Shown piece after piece: positions 33,001 to 43,564 of a stretch of 64,000 nucleotides of DNA (its first letter is position 1; each line of letters begins with the position of its first letter). This stretch comes from Myotis daubentonii (taxonomy: Eukaryota > Chordata > Mammalia > Chiroptera > Vespertilionidae), in assembly GCF_963259705.1 (NCBI RefSeq), contig NC_081844.1:23359715-23423714 (forward strand), written 5' to 3'. The position numbers and the translations under genes were made by a program. The notes beneath the pieces are model-generated. The model was not told the origin of the DNA. It saw only the letters and a program-made list of their open reading frames with translations, and did not search any database.

Positions 33001-33604
33001 TCAAAAAACTAAAAATGGAACTCCCATTTGACCCCGTGATCCCACTTCTAGGAATATATCCCAAGAAACCAGAAACACCCATCAGAAAGGATATATGCAC
33101 CTCTATGTTCATAGCAGCACAATTCACCATAGCTAAGATTTGGAAACAGCCTAAGTGCCCATCAGCAGATGAATGGATTAGAAATCTGTGGTACATCTAC
33201 ACAATGGAATACTATGCTGCTCTAAAAAGGAAGGAACTCTTACCATTTGCAGCAGCATGGATGGAGCTGGAGAGCATTATGCTAAGTGAAATAAGCCAGT
33301 CAGAAAAAGATAAGTATCACATGCTCTCACTCATATGTGGAATATAATGAACAACATAAACCGATGAACAAAAACAGATGTAGAGACAGAGAAGCATCGA
33401 TCAGATGCTCAAAACTCAGAGGAAAGGTAGGGGAGGGTGGGGTTAGGGGAAGAGATCAACCAAAGGACTGTATGCATGCATATGAGCATAAGCGATGGAT
33501 GTGGACAACAGGGGGTGAGGGTGCAGGGCAGGATTGGGGGGATGAGGGGACATTGGGGGATAAGGACACATTTGTAATATCTTAATCAATAAAGGAGAAA
33601 AAAT

Positions 33605-33637
<33 letters not shown>

Positions 33638-33648
33638 ACCTTGCCCTA

Positions 33649-33673
<25 letters not shown>
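33001..33673 (+). repeat. young-looking L1 LINE, 5'-truncated
   Basis: The C-terminal part of L1 ORF2 is open from 33015 for 110 codons (with the usual PLLGIYPKK and EYYAALKRKE segments), followed by 3' UTR, an (AAAT)n stretch and a long A tail. 'aagaacc' at 32994-33000 and 33674-33680 is a target-site duplication. About 670 bp, so dead on arrival. The least decayed L1 in the window. Confidence 0.93.
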
Positions 33674-33679
<6 letters not shown>

Positions 33680-33680
33680 C

Positions 33681-33840
33681 CAAGAGGCAGGTGCTTCTGT
33701 TACTTCCACTTTACAGACAAGGAAACTGAGGCACAGAGTAGAGAAAAATGCCCCCCCCCCTTGCCCCCAACCTGAGTCAGCAAGAAGGAGCTGGGATTTG
33801 AACAGGCGACTGTCTGGCTCCCAGGCCAGAAATGCAACCA
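33681..33840 (+). repeat. MIR SINE
   Basis: 'tacttccactttacagacaa', 'ggaaactgaggcacagagta', 'gagctgggatttgaacaggc'. Confidence 0.85.
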
Positions 33841-34189
33841 CAACCCAGGCCAAAGCCGCGCGGGCCCCACACTTGACCTCAGGACCCACCTGGAACCACC
33901 CCTCCCCCGCAAAGTCCTTAAAACACTGACTCGCCCCAGTTCGCCTTTACAAGCCCCTTGTGCATGAACAAAGTCGCCATACATGTAATGACTGAGTGTT
34001 ATACGATGAAAATCGGATTCTTACTTTGGGTCTGCCTTCCATTTCTCAGAACACTGTCCACGGGGAGCAGGAAGGACAGGAGATGGGAACCGGGAGGGGG
34101 AACGACAGCTTCCCGCCTCCACTCGGAAGCCACAGCGCCACCTAGCGGCTCGCTGCGGCCGCCGCGGCCAGAGCCAGGCACTGTTCTGG
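33841..34189. other. unassigned G/C-rich stretch
   Basis: 34080-34180 is CpG-bearing ('tcgctgcggccgccgcggcc'), but no exon boundary is evident and open frames are under 130 codons. Confidence 0.4.
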
Positions 34190-34530
34190 CACAGGGGTCC
34201 CCAAACTTCTGTAAAGGGCCTGAAAGTCAGAATGTTCAGCTTTGCAGGCCAGCCTCTTCTACAGACTCAACGCCGCCCTGTAGCACACATGTAGCCACAG
34301 ACAACATACTGATATGCACACAAACCGACCAGGCGACACTCCAATAACGCTGCATGGACACTGAATGTTTACTAACTTCATAGAATTTTCACATATCGAG
34401 AAATATTATCCTTCTTTTGATTTTTCCCCCCAACCACTTAAACAAGTAAAACCCTTTCCTAGCCCATGGGCCACACCAAAACAGGTGTCTGACTGGTTTT
34501 GGCACCCTGACTATGGCTTGCTGGGCCCTG
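34190..34530. mobile_element. hAT-type MER element
   Basis: 'aggggtccccaaacttctgt', 'aaagggcctgaaagtcagaa', 'gctttgcaggccagcctctt' and later 'gcccatgggccacaccaaaa'. Decayed. Confidence 0.65.
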
Positions 34531-35175
34531 TTCGAGAAGCTGGGGACCTAGCAAAGAACAAACCAGACAAAAATGCCTGCCTTGGTGGAGAGGCTGCAGT
34601 CAACAAGATAAAAGCCAAATATATACATAGGAACTGGTCAACTGTGCTAATGAGAAAAACAAAGTAGGGCAGGGGGAACAGACATGTATAGGGGCTGCAT
34701 TTTAACAGGGTGGTGAGGCCCTGGCTGGGTTGCTCAGTTGGTAGGAGCGTCAGCCCAAAAGAAAAAAAAAAAAGGTTGTGGGTTCGATCCTCAGTCAGGG
34801 CAAGTAAAGGAGGCAACCGATCCATGTTCCTCTCTCACATCGATGTTTCTCTGTCTCTCTCTCTCTTCTCTCTCTCCCTACCTCTCTCTCTAAAATCAAC
34901 AAAAACATATCCTCAGGTGAGGATAAAAACAAGCACATAGGGCGGTGGAGAAAGGCTTGTTAAGGAAGTGCTCTTTAAGTAACGGTTGGAAGGAGGTGAG
35001 GAAGGAGCCATGTGGATATACAGGGGGAAACATTCCCACCAGAGGGGACAGCAAGTGCAAAGGTCCTGAGGCAGGCCACCCTGATGTGTCTGATGGACAG
35101 TGGGGAGGCTCATGCGGCTGGAGCAGAGTGAGCCGGGGGAGAGCAGGAACAGGGCCTTGAGGGCCTTGAGGAGGA
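34531..35175 (-). repeat. L2 LINE, split by Ves (minus strand)
   Basis: 'tgccttggtggagaggctgc' before the Ves, then 'gtgctctttaagtaacggtt', 'gcaagtgcaaaggtcctgag' and 'gaacagggccttgagggcct' after it: reversed L2 order. Confidence 0.75.
34722..34934 (+). mobile_element. Ves SINE
   Basis: 'gccctggctgggttgctcag' head, with an A run inserted after 'cagcccaaaag' in the tRNA-like body; 'gggttcgatcctcagtcagg' follows. The 3' end is 'atatcctcaggtgaggataa'. Confidence 0.92.
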
Positions 35176-35589
35176 CGTTGGTTTGTCCCCTAGACCCATT
35201 TCCACAATCATTGAGATCCCACACAGGTTAATCGCCTCTCTTTGCGGTTCAGTGACATTCGTCGTTTTACTAACGGTCCCATATAATCCTAATTTTCTCA
35301 CTGAAAACTATGGAGCTATCTTACTGGGCATTGAAAACTGAGGGAGTGAGAGCAGCAGAGAATAAATGGGAAAACTGATTGTCTAGAAGAATCCATTTCT
35401 CCTTCTTCCTCACCTTGCGTGCCCTCTCCTGGACGCTTAGGCCTCAGGGACCAGGACAGTTCAGGCCAGCCACCCCAGCCCCGGCTGGTGACCTGCAGGA
35501 TGGCGGGCCTGGGCCTCCACAGCACAGAGATGGCTGGTTCTGGCCTGAAAGCCAAGGTCACGCCATTCCTGTCCTGGCTTGACCCTCAG
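35176..35589. other. unassigned stretch
   Basis: No repeat recognised. Includes C/T-rich and G/C-rich unique sequence at 35400-35590 with short overlapping open frames. Confidence 0.4.
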
Positions 35590-35870
35590 GAGCCTCGGTA
35601 ACACTGGGAACCTGTTTGCCTCTCTGCATAAAGAGCAAACTAACAGTGACAGTAACGACGACAATGCCGGCTCTGGCTGCTTCACAAGACCGCCATGTGC
35701 CACGTGAGCACAGAAACACTTTGGAAAAGCAAGATCTATTTATCACAATGGTGATGAGGGTTAAATGAGTTTATATAGAAAGGACTTGGATCCGTGCCCT
35801 GCAGATAGCAAATGCACCATCAATACTGGTTATTATTATCATTACAGCATAGTAAGTGTTATTCGTGGCA
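35590..35870 (-). repeat. MIR SINE (minus strand)
   Basis: 'gatgagggttaaatgagttt', 'gccctgcagatagcaaatgc', 'ttattattatcattacagca' give reverse MIR order. Confidence 0.65.
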
Positions 35871-35959
35871 CTCATTGCGGTTCGCTGAGCTATCCTCCCC
35901 CACCCCCTCATTCTCCCTCCCAGGTCCTCTATTCGCCGAGGAGAAGGAAGAGGATGGGG

Positions 35960-36080
35960 GTTAGAATGCGGCTGCTCAGACCACTGACCTCACCTGGGAG
36001 CCTGTTGAAAAGAAATTCAGAGTCCCAGGCCCCAGGTCAGACCAGCCAAATGGGAATCTGCATTTAAAAAGATCCCACAG
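35960..36080. mobile_element. MER5A-like hAT fragment
   Basis: 'tcacctgggagcctgttgaa', 'aaattcagagtcccaggccc', 'gggaatctgcatttaaaaag'. Confidence 0.65.
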
Positions 36081-36299
36081 GGGTTCCAAGTGTAGTGAAG
36101 TGTGAGAAGAAATAGCCTGGAAATTTCCTCCTTGGGGAGGCCCTCCCAGTCCCCCCCAGACCCTGTTCAGCCCCTTCTGAGCGCTTCTCCTGCTTATCAT
36201 TTGTTTGTGTTGGTTTTTCCTGCTGGGTGGAGAGTGTGGTTCTGGAAAGAGCAGACACCATCCCCAAGGCCCCACATGAGATGGTGTCCTAACTATTGG

Positions 36300-36775
36300 T
36301 GAAAGAAAGAAGTAGGGGGAGAGGAGGGAGGGAAAGAAAGGGTGAGGAAGGGAGAATGTAAGAGGGAGAGAGGAAGGGAAGGAGAGAAAAGGGGAAGGGA
36401 AGGAGGGAGGGAGGGAAGGAAGGAAGGAAGGAAGGAAGGAAGGAAGGAAGGAAGGAAGGAAGGAAGGAAGGAAGGAAGGAAAGAAGGGAGGGAGGGAGGG
36501 AGGGAGGGAGGGAGGGAGGGAGGGAGGGAGGGAGGGAGGGGAAAGAAGGGGAGGGAAGGGGGAAAGAGATGAAGGGGAGAGGAAGCGATAAAGTGAGGAG
36601 TAAGGGGGAGGAGGAAAGAGGGAAAAGGAGAGTGGGAGGGGAGAGGGAGACAGGAAGGAAGGAGGGGATGGAAGGATGAAGGGGTACAGGGATGAGGTAG
36701 GGAGATAGTGTGGGTAAAGAGAAGGAAGGGAGGAGGAAAGAGGGAGAGGAGGAAGGAGGGGGAGAAGGAAAGCCT
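36300..36775. repeat. 470-bp purine tract (GGAA)n/(GGGA)n
   Basis: Almost uninterrupted purines on the plus strand. The core is a (GGAA)n array at about 36415-36480 followed by (GGGA)n at 36487-36540, with irregular G/A text on both sides. The opposite strand reads as a 281-codon Pro/Ser/Leu frame that is purely a by-product. Confidence 0.96.
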
Positions 36776-36994
36776 GTAGAGACAGCGCCTCCTCACTGCA
36801 CTCGGGTTTAAGAAGCTCCAAAGTGAGTTAGGGGCACCCCAGGGAGTGCGTCTGTGGAAGTGTGGAACCAAATACTCAAACTTCCATTTCATTTATTGTT
36901 TCATCTAAAACGAAGAAAAGCATTGGCTTTCTTAATCCTTAATATATGGTTGACCCAAATCTGCTTAGCCAGTTGGCAGCGACCCTCACTCATT

Positions 36995-37205
36995 CTCCTT
37001 GGATATGTTCATTCAATAGATATTTACTGAGCACCTACTGGGTACCAGCCTGGTCTCAGGCACCAGGGACACGGCAGTGAGCAAGACAGATGAGCATGCC
37101 TGCCGGGAACATTCTAATGGGAGAAACAGACAAGAACAAGATAAACAACCATGGCAACCCATGGCGACGTACTGCAGTCTGCTCAGGCCTGTGTTAATGG
37201 GTTAA
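36995..37205 (-). repeat. L2 LINE fragment (minus strand)
   Basis: 'attcaatagatatttactga', 'gagcacctactgggtaccag', 'gggaacattctaatgggaga' in reverse L2 order. Confidence 0.8.
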
Positions 37206-37679
37206 TGGGTTGGGATATCGGCTGGCAAAGTGGAAGGTTTCTAGAAAGAACAAGGATTCAAGAAAATATAAATGGGAGCAGAAAGGGGCGGTGAGAAATG
37301 GCAAAGCCGGGACTCTGTCCTTTCCTGGCACCAGGACCCCATCAGTCACAGGAAGAAGTCAAAACGGTGGTGAGCTCTTGCAATCTCTATTAAAGGGCGG
37401 CCAAAAGCATGCGAAATTCTCAGGAAGACGTTGTGAGATGTGGAGTCCCCTTTGCTATGGTTACTTCACCTTCGTAGGCACTGTGCCTGGTGGGACTCCC
37501 ACGATGGGCAAAGCCACGTGGTTAGCAGGATGCAAAGGTTTTCAAACAGACAATTCCGAATGGGGCATATTCTATAGGACAATGGATCTGGTTTCTTCCA
37601 TGAATCAATGGGGTGGGGGAAAGGAGGCGGGGTCTAGACTAAATAAGTCTCAAGAGATAGAACAACGAAAAAAGTAAAC
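37206..37679. other. unassigned stretch
   Basis: An open frame of 155 codons spans 37210-37677, Lys/Gly-rich with no recognised motif. It probably arises from L2-adjacent sequence. No splice signals examined are convincing. Confidence 0.4.
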
Positions 37680-38453
37680 ACAGAATTACCAGACGATCCA
37701 GCAATTCCACTTGTGGGTATACAGCCAGAAGAGCTGAAAACAGGGTTTTAGGAGATATTTATACACTCATGTTCATGGCCGTCTTATTCACAGTGGCTGG
37801 AAGGTGGGAGCAACCCAAGTGTCCATTGACAGGCGACTGGATAAACAAAATGTGGCATCTCCATACAACGGAATATTATTCAGTCTTTAAAAGGAAGGAA
37901 ATTCTGACACATGCTACAACATGGATGAACCAGAGGCTATTATCTTGAGTGAAATAGGCCAGTCTCAAACAGACAAATTTTATGTGATTCCACTTAAATG
38001 AGGTCCTACAGAAGTCAAATTCATAGAGACAGAACTTCGAATGGTGGGTGTCGGGGGCTGGGAGAGGGGTGGGGAGTTACTGTTTAATAGGAACTAGGTT
38101 TCAGTTTAAGAAGATAAAAAAGTTCTGGAGATGGATGGTGACAATGGGTGTACAACAATGTGACTACACTTAATGGCCACTGAACTAGACACTTTAAAAA
38201 TAGTTATGATGGGCCCTGGCTGGTTTGGCTCAGTGGATAGAGCATTGGCCTGAGGACTGAATGGTCCTGGGTTTGATTCTGGTCAAGGGCACATACTTGG
38301 TTGCAGGCTCCTCCCCATCCTGGACCCTGGTAGGGGCACATGCAGGAGGCAACCAATCAGTGTGTTTCTCTCACATCGATATTTCTCTCTGTCTTTCCCT
38401 CTCTCTTCCCCCTCTCTAAAAATCAATGGAAAAATATCCTCAAGTGAGGATTA

Positions 38454-38486
<33 letters not shown>

Positions 38487-38560
38487 CAATAATAAATAAA
38501 AATAGTTAAGATGGTAAATTTTATGTAGTATTTCACCACAATAAAAAAAAGACATTTGAC
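37680..38560 (+). repeat. L1 LINE ORF2 end and 3' UTR, split by Ves
   Basis: 'gatccagcaattccacttgt', 'ggaatattattcagtcttta', 'gagtgaaataggccagtctc', 'gttctggagatggatggtga'. It resumes after the Ves with 'aaattttatgtagtatttca'. Confidence 0.9.
38213..38499 (+). mobile_element. Ves SINE
   Basis: 'gccctggctggtttggctca' head, '3' 'atatcctcaagtgaggatta' and an (ATA)n-type tail to about 38482. The duplication 'aaaaatagtta' is seen on both sides. Confidence 0.94.
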
Positions 38561-38564
38561 AACC

Positions 38565-38935
38565 AAATGCAATATACAGACCTTCTTGATTCAAAGAAAT
38601 CAACTATAAAAACACAAGTAGGGAAATTTGAATGTGGACTGGAAATTAATATAAAATTATATTGTTAGTTTTGTAAGTGTGTTATTAGTAAGAAAATGCC
38701 CGTGTGCTTTAGATGTGTAACCTGAAGTTGGTAAAACCATATATGGTCTGGAATTTGCTTTAAAACAGCTCAGAAAACAAGAAAGAAGAAAATGGCTTAA
38801 TGATGCTAATCTGGAGAAATCTTGATAATTATTAAATTGGGGTCATGGATATGTGGTGGTCACGGTGCTGTTCTCGCAACTGTTCATGTATTCGAACACT
38901 TTCAGAATAAAATGCTCTTACAAAACAAGTACTCA
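38565..38935 (+). repeat. L1M LINE 3' end
   Basis: 'tggtctggaatttgctttaa', 'attattaaattggggtcatg', 'cactttcagaataaaatgct' in old L1 3' UTR order. Confidence 0.8.
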
Positions 38936-39011
38936 AAAAGTGAAGGCAAACTTCTAAAACACGAGGGCAAAAGTGTTCATATCATTGAATTCTAAAAATT
39001 AAAATCATTGT

Positions 39012-39260
39012 GCCCTAGCCGCTTCGGCTCAATGAAGCATCAGCCTGTGGACTGAAGGGTCCCGGGTTCGATTCCAGTCAAGGGCACATCCCCAGGTTGG
39101 GGGCCGATTCCCAGTAGGGGGCATGCAGAAGGCAGCCAATCAATGATTTTCTATCATCATTGATGTTTCTAGCTCTCTCTTCCTTTCACTTCCTCTCTGA
39201 AATCAATAAAAAATATATATACCTAAAAATATAAAAAATATTTTAAAATTTTAAAATCAT
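39012..39260 (+). mobile_element. Ves SINE
   Basis: 'gccctagccgcttcggctca' head, 'cgggttcgattccagtcaag', CT segment, 'gaaatcaataaaaaat', then A/T-rich tail. A small deletion follows the head. Confidence 0.92.
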
Positions 39261-39649
39261 TTTTAAAAATTGACTCACTAGTATTTCATCATCTTAACAT
39301 TTTCATAGTGCATGTAATAAATACAGCAGAATATTTATAATTGATAAATAAATATATACATTATGGGTGTGCTGAAAATGTGTTTGTTTTACTGATAGGG
39401 GTAGGAGTTCAGAAATTTGAAGATCATGGCTATAGATTCTTCAAGTCTTTTCATGGTCCTGAAGAGCGACAGGAATAGGGAACTGAGGCAGAAGCTGGCC
39501 ATTCAAGGAGGTTGTGGCAGAAATGGCATCTTAAACAGGGTCTCCTGATTCGGAATACCCTACAATGCTTCTCTTTTCTCCACGATAGGACTGACTTTCT
39601 TATTTTCCGAGTTATATGAAAGCATGTTCCTATTACCTTCTACTGTAGT

Positions 39650-39890
39650 AAATCTTTGGCCAAATGGTTAAGAGCTCAAGTTTTGGAGTCTGACAGCCCT
39701 TGGGTTCGAATCCCAGTTCTACCACTCTCTAGCAGCAAGTTCACAGGCACTCACCTCTCTGAGCCTCCATTTTCCACCTGCAGGTTGGGGACAATAACCA
39801 CTGCATGGCAGAGTTATGAAAGGGCAACAAGACCATAAAGTTCTGGCCACAGTAGGTGCCCAATAAGCATTAGCTGTCATTACTATTATA
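39650..39890 (-). repeat. MIR SINE (minus strand)
   Basis: 'ttttggagtctgacagccct', 'gggttcgaatcccagttcta', 'cacagtaggtgcccaataag'. Confidence 0.9.
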
Positions 39891-39892
39891 AA

Positions 39893-40447
39893 CTAGTGGC
39901 CTGGTGCACTGGTTTGTGCACATTGAAAGGAAATTAATTAGAAGGTGGCCAGCAGGGTGGGACTGGACGAGGCGGGCCAGACACGCCCTGGAGCCAACCT
40001 CCCACAGACCCTCCCTGGACAGCCGCACCTGGTGCCATGGCTCGATCCGGCAGGTGGGGTCCCTTGGTCTGACCTGCGGGGATCGGGCCGAAACCAACAC
40101 TCTGACATCCCCTGAGGGGCCCCGGAGTGCAAGAGGGCACCCTGCAAAGGTGCTGTGGTACAGGGTATGGAACACAAACACAAGTGTGCAATAAACCAGA
40201 TTTGAGGCTTACAGTGCCCCAGCAACAACATAACCCATGGCTGAAGGTGGAATTGCAGGGCCCCGGGAGGAACCAGGCTCCCTCTTCTCTGGTTCCAGGG
40301 TATGTCACCCGAGAACTGCTGCTGCCAAGTCACCGCAGCTCCACAGCTCCTGTGTTGAGTGTCTGCCCCCTGGTGGTCAGTGTGTGTCATACGGGAAAGT
40401 CTGGCCAGTAGAACGGTCGCTTAGCCTTTTATAGATATAGATATAGA
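39893..40447 (-). mobile_element. non-autonomous HeliBat-type Helitron, 555 bp
   Basis: On the minus strand the 5' end is 'tctatatctatatctataaa' and the 3' end is CTAG (39893), with the hairpin text 'gtgcactggtttgtgcac'. Shares the 'ctggtggtcagtgtg' block and G/C-rich interior with the others. Open frames up to 150 codons on both strands look like chance; no Rep/helicase. Confidence 0.88.
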
Positions 40448-40774
40448 TTATACTTAATCATTATCCTTGGGCAACAGGGTGTGTTTTATTATCTCTTTAA
40501 TTCACTGACCCTTTTTCCTTCCCTAAAAATCTCTTCTTAATGGGTCTTTGGAAATAATTCATTCTAATTTCTTAGAGAAGCCTCACTGTTTCTGAGGGAA
40601 CTAATCAAATTTCTTTTTAAAAATAAAATGAAAGGAAAAAGGAGGAGAAGGGAAATAAACGGGGACTAAATAGAAGGGAGAAGAGAAAGAAGGTGAGTCC
40701 TGGAGAGCGGGTAATAGAAGAACGGTGTTTAGCATTGTACCTACAGATGTTAGGTGCACCCTAGTTATTTAGGA
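40448..40774. other. unassigned A/T-rich stretch
   Basis: Flanks the Helitron. No repeat recognised. Confidence 0.4.
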
Positions 40775-40885
40775 AGTGATGGATGGATAGATGGAAGGAA
40801 GGGTGGATGGGTTGATGGATGGACTGATGAATGGATGAATGGATGAATGGATAGGTGCCTAGATGGATGGGTGGAGAGGAGAAAG
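40775..40885. repeat. ATGG/GATG simple repeat
   Basis: Imperfect tetranucleotide array of 'gatggatggatag'-type units. Confidence 0.92.
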
Positions 40886-42091
40886 TCAAAAGGACCTCAG
40901 TGTCCTGTCACCACCATTCCCTTTCTACAGGATGCCGGAATGTGCCACCAGATGTCAGGCTAACCTCAGGAAACCACCTCAGAGGCCAAACTGGCACTAC
41001 CTTTCTCACTCAACCTGAGATCTTAATGGCTCCCATAGATAATCCAGTCTTCCTTGCATCCTGTATTTACACAGCCCTCATCGGCACACGGCAAACCCCA
41101 CTGGCATCCATACCCAGCTCCCCCTTCCAGCAGATGGAAAATAGAAGAAGCCTGATGGAGAGCCGTGTGGTGCCTGCCAGACTGGAGCAGCAGCGGGTGG
41201 GAGAGGGGCTTCAGGGTCCCAGGAGTGATAAGCCTCCATGTCAGGCTCAGCCCCAATCATCCTGAAATCAGTCTTCACATCCCACCTGATCTCTGCCGGA
41301 AGCCACACGGCTCTGAGCTTTTGCCAAAGAAACTCTTGAGAAAAAGAAAAAAGGAACCGGTGCCGGCTCTCCTTCCTCTGTAACCAGAACTGATCCTTCG
41401 CACAACCTGCCTTCGGCCCTCCGGCAGCCCAGAAAGAGCAATTTCCCAGAGACACTGAGCCCAGGGAGGCCATGGGCCAGGAGCACGTGAGAGGGACAGC
41501 TCAGAGCCCAACCCTTGTCTGCACAGCAGGTCCCAGGAGAAGATCCCCTTCGGGGGCAGAGAGAAAGGGGGGCCAGGACCAGGATCTCCAGAGTCACCCC
41601 AGTCTCACAGCCCCCTCTTTACCTTCGTCACAAACTTGTCTTTCTGCCACTGGTTGAGGAGAGCAATTCCTGTCTTCTCCCTCCCACCCTCCCCCCACCC
41701 CTCCCACGCCCCCAGAAAGTGGCATTTCTCAGCAGGTTCACGCCCATTGGAATTATCTGCCAACCCCTCCCAGGTCCCCAAGCAGGGTCCTCTGAGGATA
41801 CCCTGCTTCACCTACCATTAACCCCTTTGCTGCGATACCATGAGATGCCCCGGGGTTTCCCAAGGGGTCTTAAGGCAGCTGATATTAATCAACAGACAGG
41901 GAAGGAATTTGAGGTGTCAGCAGCCAGCACAGCTTATGAAATGTGTTCCAGTCGCAAGCACCCGCCCGCCCCCTCCCCCCCAAATTTGTGAGAAATGAGC
42001 TGTGCCTGACCTCAAGAGACCCCTCGTATGGCCCCGCACCCCAGGTCCCTGCCCAGGGCTGGGGCTGGCCATCCACCCCGTGCATACTCAC
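40886..42091. other. repeat-poor stretch next to the candidate exon
   Basis: Unusually free of recognisable repeats for this window. G/C-rich in parts, with many overlapping open frames (up to 158 codons) on both strands, none of which shows a combination of start, splice site and protein-like composition that I can defend. If the exon at 42092-42414 is real, this is the beginning of its downstream intron. Confidence 0.4.
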
Positions 42092-42414
42092 TCCCATTCC
42101 TTCCTCCTGGCCTGGGGGGTGCTTTGGATTTTGTGCGCCTGGTGGGCCAAGATGACATCCCGGTGGTCCACCAGGCCACCCCGCCGCTTCAGAGAGGGCC
42201 CCTCGCAGCTGCCGCTCATCCGGTGGGACCGTGGGACCTGCAAGGTGCCGGGTGGGCCCAGGGGGGCCGGATCTGGGGGCCCTGAGCCACCGTCCTGCAG
42301 GGCATCATAATGACCACGGGAGGAGAACATGGGGTCTGGGACTCAGGAAGGCTTCGACATCCATGGGCCTCGCTCAGAAACCTCGGGGTCTTCTGCTTCC
42401 AGCACAGGGTGAAA
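42092..42414 (-). CDS. candidate coding exon, unrecognised protein
   Basis: Seen: on the minus strand a long C/T tract (42445-42417) ends in 'tctctag' immediately before 42414, a strong acceptor. An ATG lies at 42330-42328, with an in-frame TGA four codons upstream, so this start is the natural one in that frame. The frame then runs 79 complete codons and two bases of an 80th to 'ggaatggga|gtgagt', a consensus donor whose intron begins at 42091. The N-terminal third is Gly/Pro-rich (residues 14-31); residues 46-80 are basic and hydrophilic (KRRGG at 48-52, DHRDVILAHQAHKIQ at 55-69, ARRKEW at 74-79). A short upstream ATG frame overlaps it. I do not recognise the protein. Inference: exon 2 of a minus-strand gene, with 5' UTR in its first 84 bases. 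No downstream exon could be identified. Confidence 0.5.
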
Positions 42415-42984
42415 CTAGAGAAGAGAGAGAGAGAGGGAGAGTGAAGGGGTGCAGAGAGAGTGAGCACAGGGACAGGCGAGGAGGCAGATCAAAGCACAGT
42501 GCAGGCGACCAGACAGCCTTTCCCGGGAAGTCAAAATACACCCCAGGCCCAGCCCACCGGGATTTAGTATTTCCTTGGCAACTCCGGGCAGGAAAGCCAG
42601 TTCTTAGGAGCTGCCTGGCAACAGATGCCATGAGCTGTGTCCCCGGACACACGTTCCACCTCGGAGGTGCCGGCCGCAGAGGGAGGGTCGCTGGCTATCT
42701 CAGCATCTCCGTGTTCCCCTCTGCAAAATGGGTCGGCAGGAGCCTGCTTGGTCGGGATCCTCGGGTCCCTGGGTCCTGGGAGCTCCAGAAAGCCACTTAG
42801 AAAACGGGAAGGGCGAGTTCAAGGTTCAGCTTTAAAATCCACGTGGGTGTGGCCACCTGTCAAGGGAGTCTGCTCTGGCCACCTCAGCTGGCTTTCTGGA
42901 AAGAGAACATGGACAAGTTCCCACCACGCATGAATGTGCCAGGTGGATACTCAACACCAGAGGAACTGACAGCCCCGAGAAGAT
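42415..42984. other. unassigned stretch upstream of the candidate exon
   Basis: Contains the purine-rich plus-strand tract at 42417-42445 that serves as the polypyrimidine tract of the minus-strand acceptor. The rest is G/C-rich unique sequence. Confidence 0.45.
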
Positions 42985-43150
42985 CTGTGTGTCCATTCCA
43001 CTCACTTATTCACTCAACGAACGCGGAGTGAGGCCACCATGCGCCCACCCCGTGTTGGGCAACTGGGAATGAGACAGACAAATGTCCCCCACATCATGGG
43101 ATGGACATTCTCAGGGTGAGGAGGGCAATGAACAACACAGGAACGTTACG
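42985..43150 (-). repeat. L2 LINE fragment (minus strand)
   Basis: 'ttattcactcaacgaacgcg' then 'ggcaactgggaatgagacag' resembles the reversed L2 end, with an MLT1 LTR following. Confidence 0.6.
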
Positions 43151-43196
43151 TAGAGATGAGGAATTGAAAAGTGCTCTGGAGAGAAATTGAACGGGG

Positions 43197-43560
43197 AAGG
43201 TGTATTTGTTGGCTGGGGCCGCTGTAACAAAGGGCCACAGACTGGGCAGCCTAAACAGACTTTTATTTCTTCATCCTTCTGGAGGCTACGGGTCCGAGAT
43301 GAAGGTGTCAGCAGGGATGATTTCTCCTTGACCTGTAGCTGACCTTCCTCTCCCTGTGTCTTCATATCACCTTCCCTGTGCATGTCTGTGTCCTAATCTC
43401 CTCTTCTTCTAAGGACACCAGCCACACTGGATTAGGACCTCGTTTTACCTTCATTACTTCTCTAAAGATCCATCTCCAAATATAGTCGTAATTCTGGGGT
43501 GCTGGGTGTTAGAACCTCAACATCTGAATTTGGGGGAGACACAACTCAGCCCGGAACTGA
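43197..43560 (-). repeat. MLT1-type MaLR LTR (minus strand)
   Basis: 'ggccgctgtaacaaagggcc', 'aagatgaaggtgtc'-like block, 'ccagccacactggattagga' and 'gggagacacaactcagcccg'. It appears to sit inside the surrounding L2, which continues at 43565. Confidence 0.82.
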
Positions 43561-43564
43561 TAGA

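Noticed and set aside
33015..33347. 110-codon frame with clear protein similarity
   Set aside because: It is the C-terminus of L1 ORF2, so a retrotransposon remnant and not a host gene. Reported as a repeat.
36293..36892. Long minus-strand open frames of 199-281 codons rich in Pro, Ser, Leu, Phe
   Set aside because: They translate the purine/pyrimidine repeat; frames stay open because the repeat lacks stop codons. No non-repetitive protein sequence.
40127..40411. 94-150-codon frames on both strands
   Set aside because: Inside the 555-bp Helitron; no homologous protein recognised and no start or splice context.
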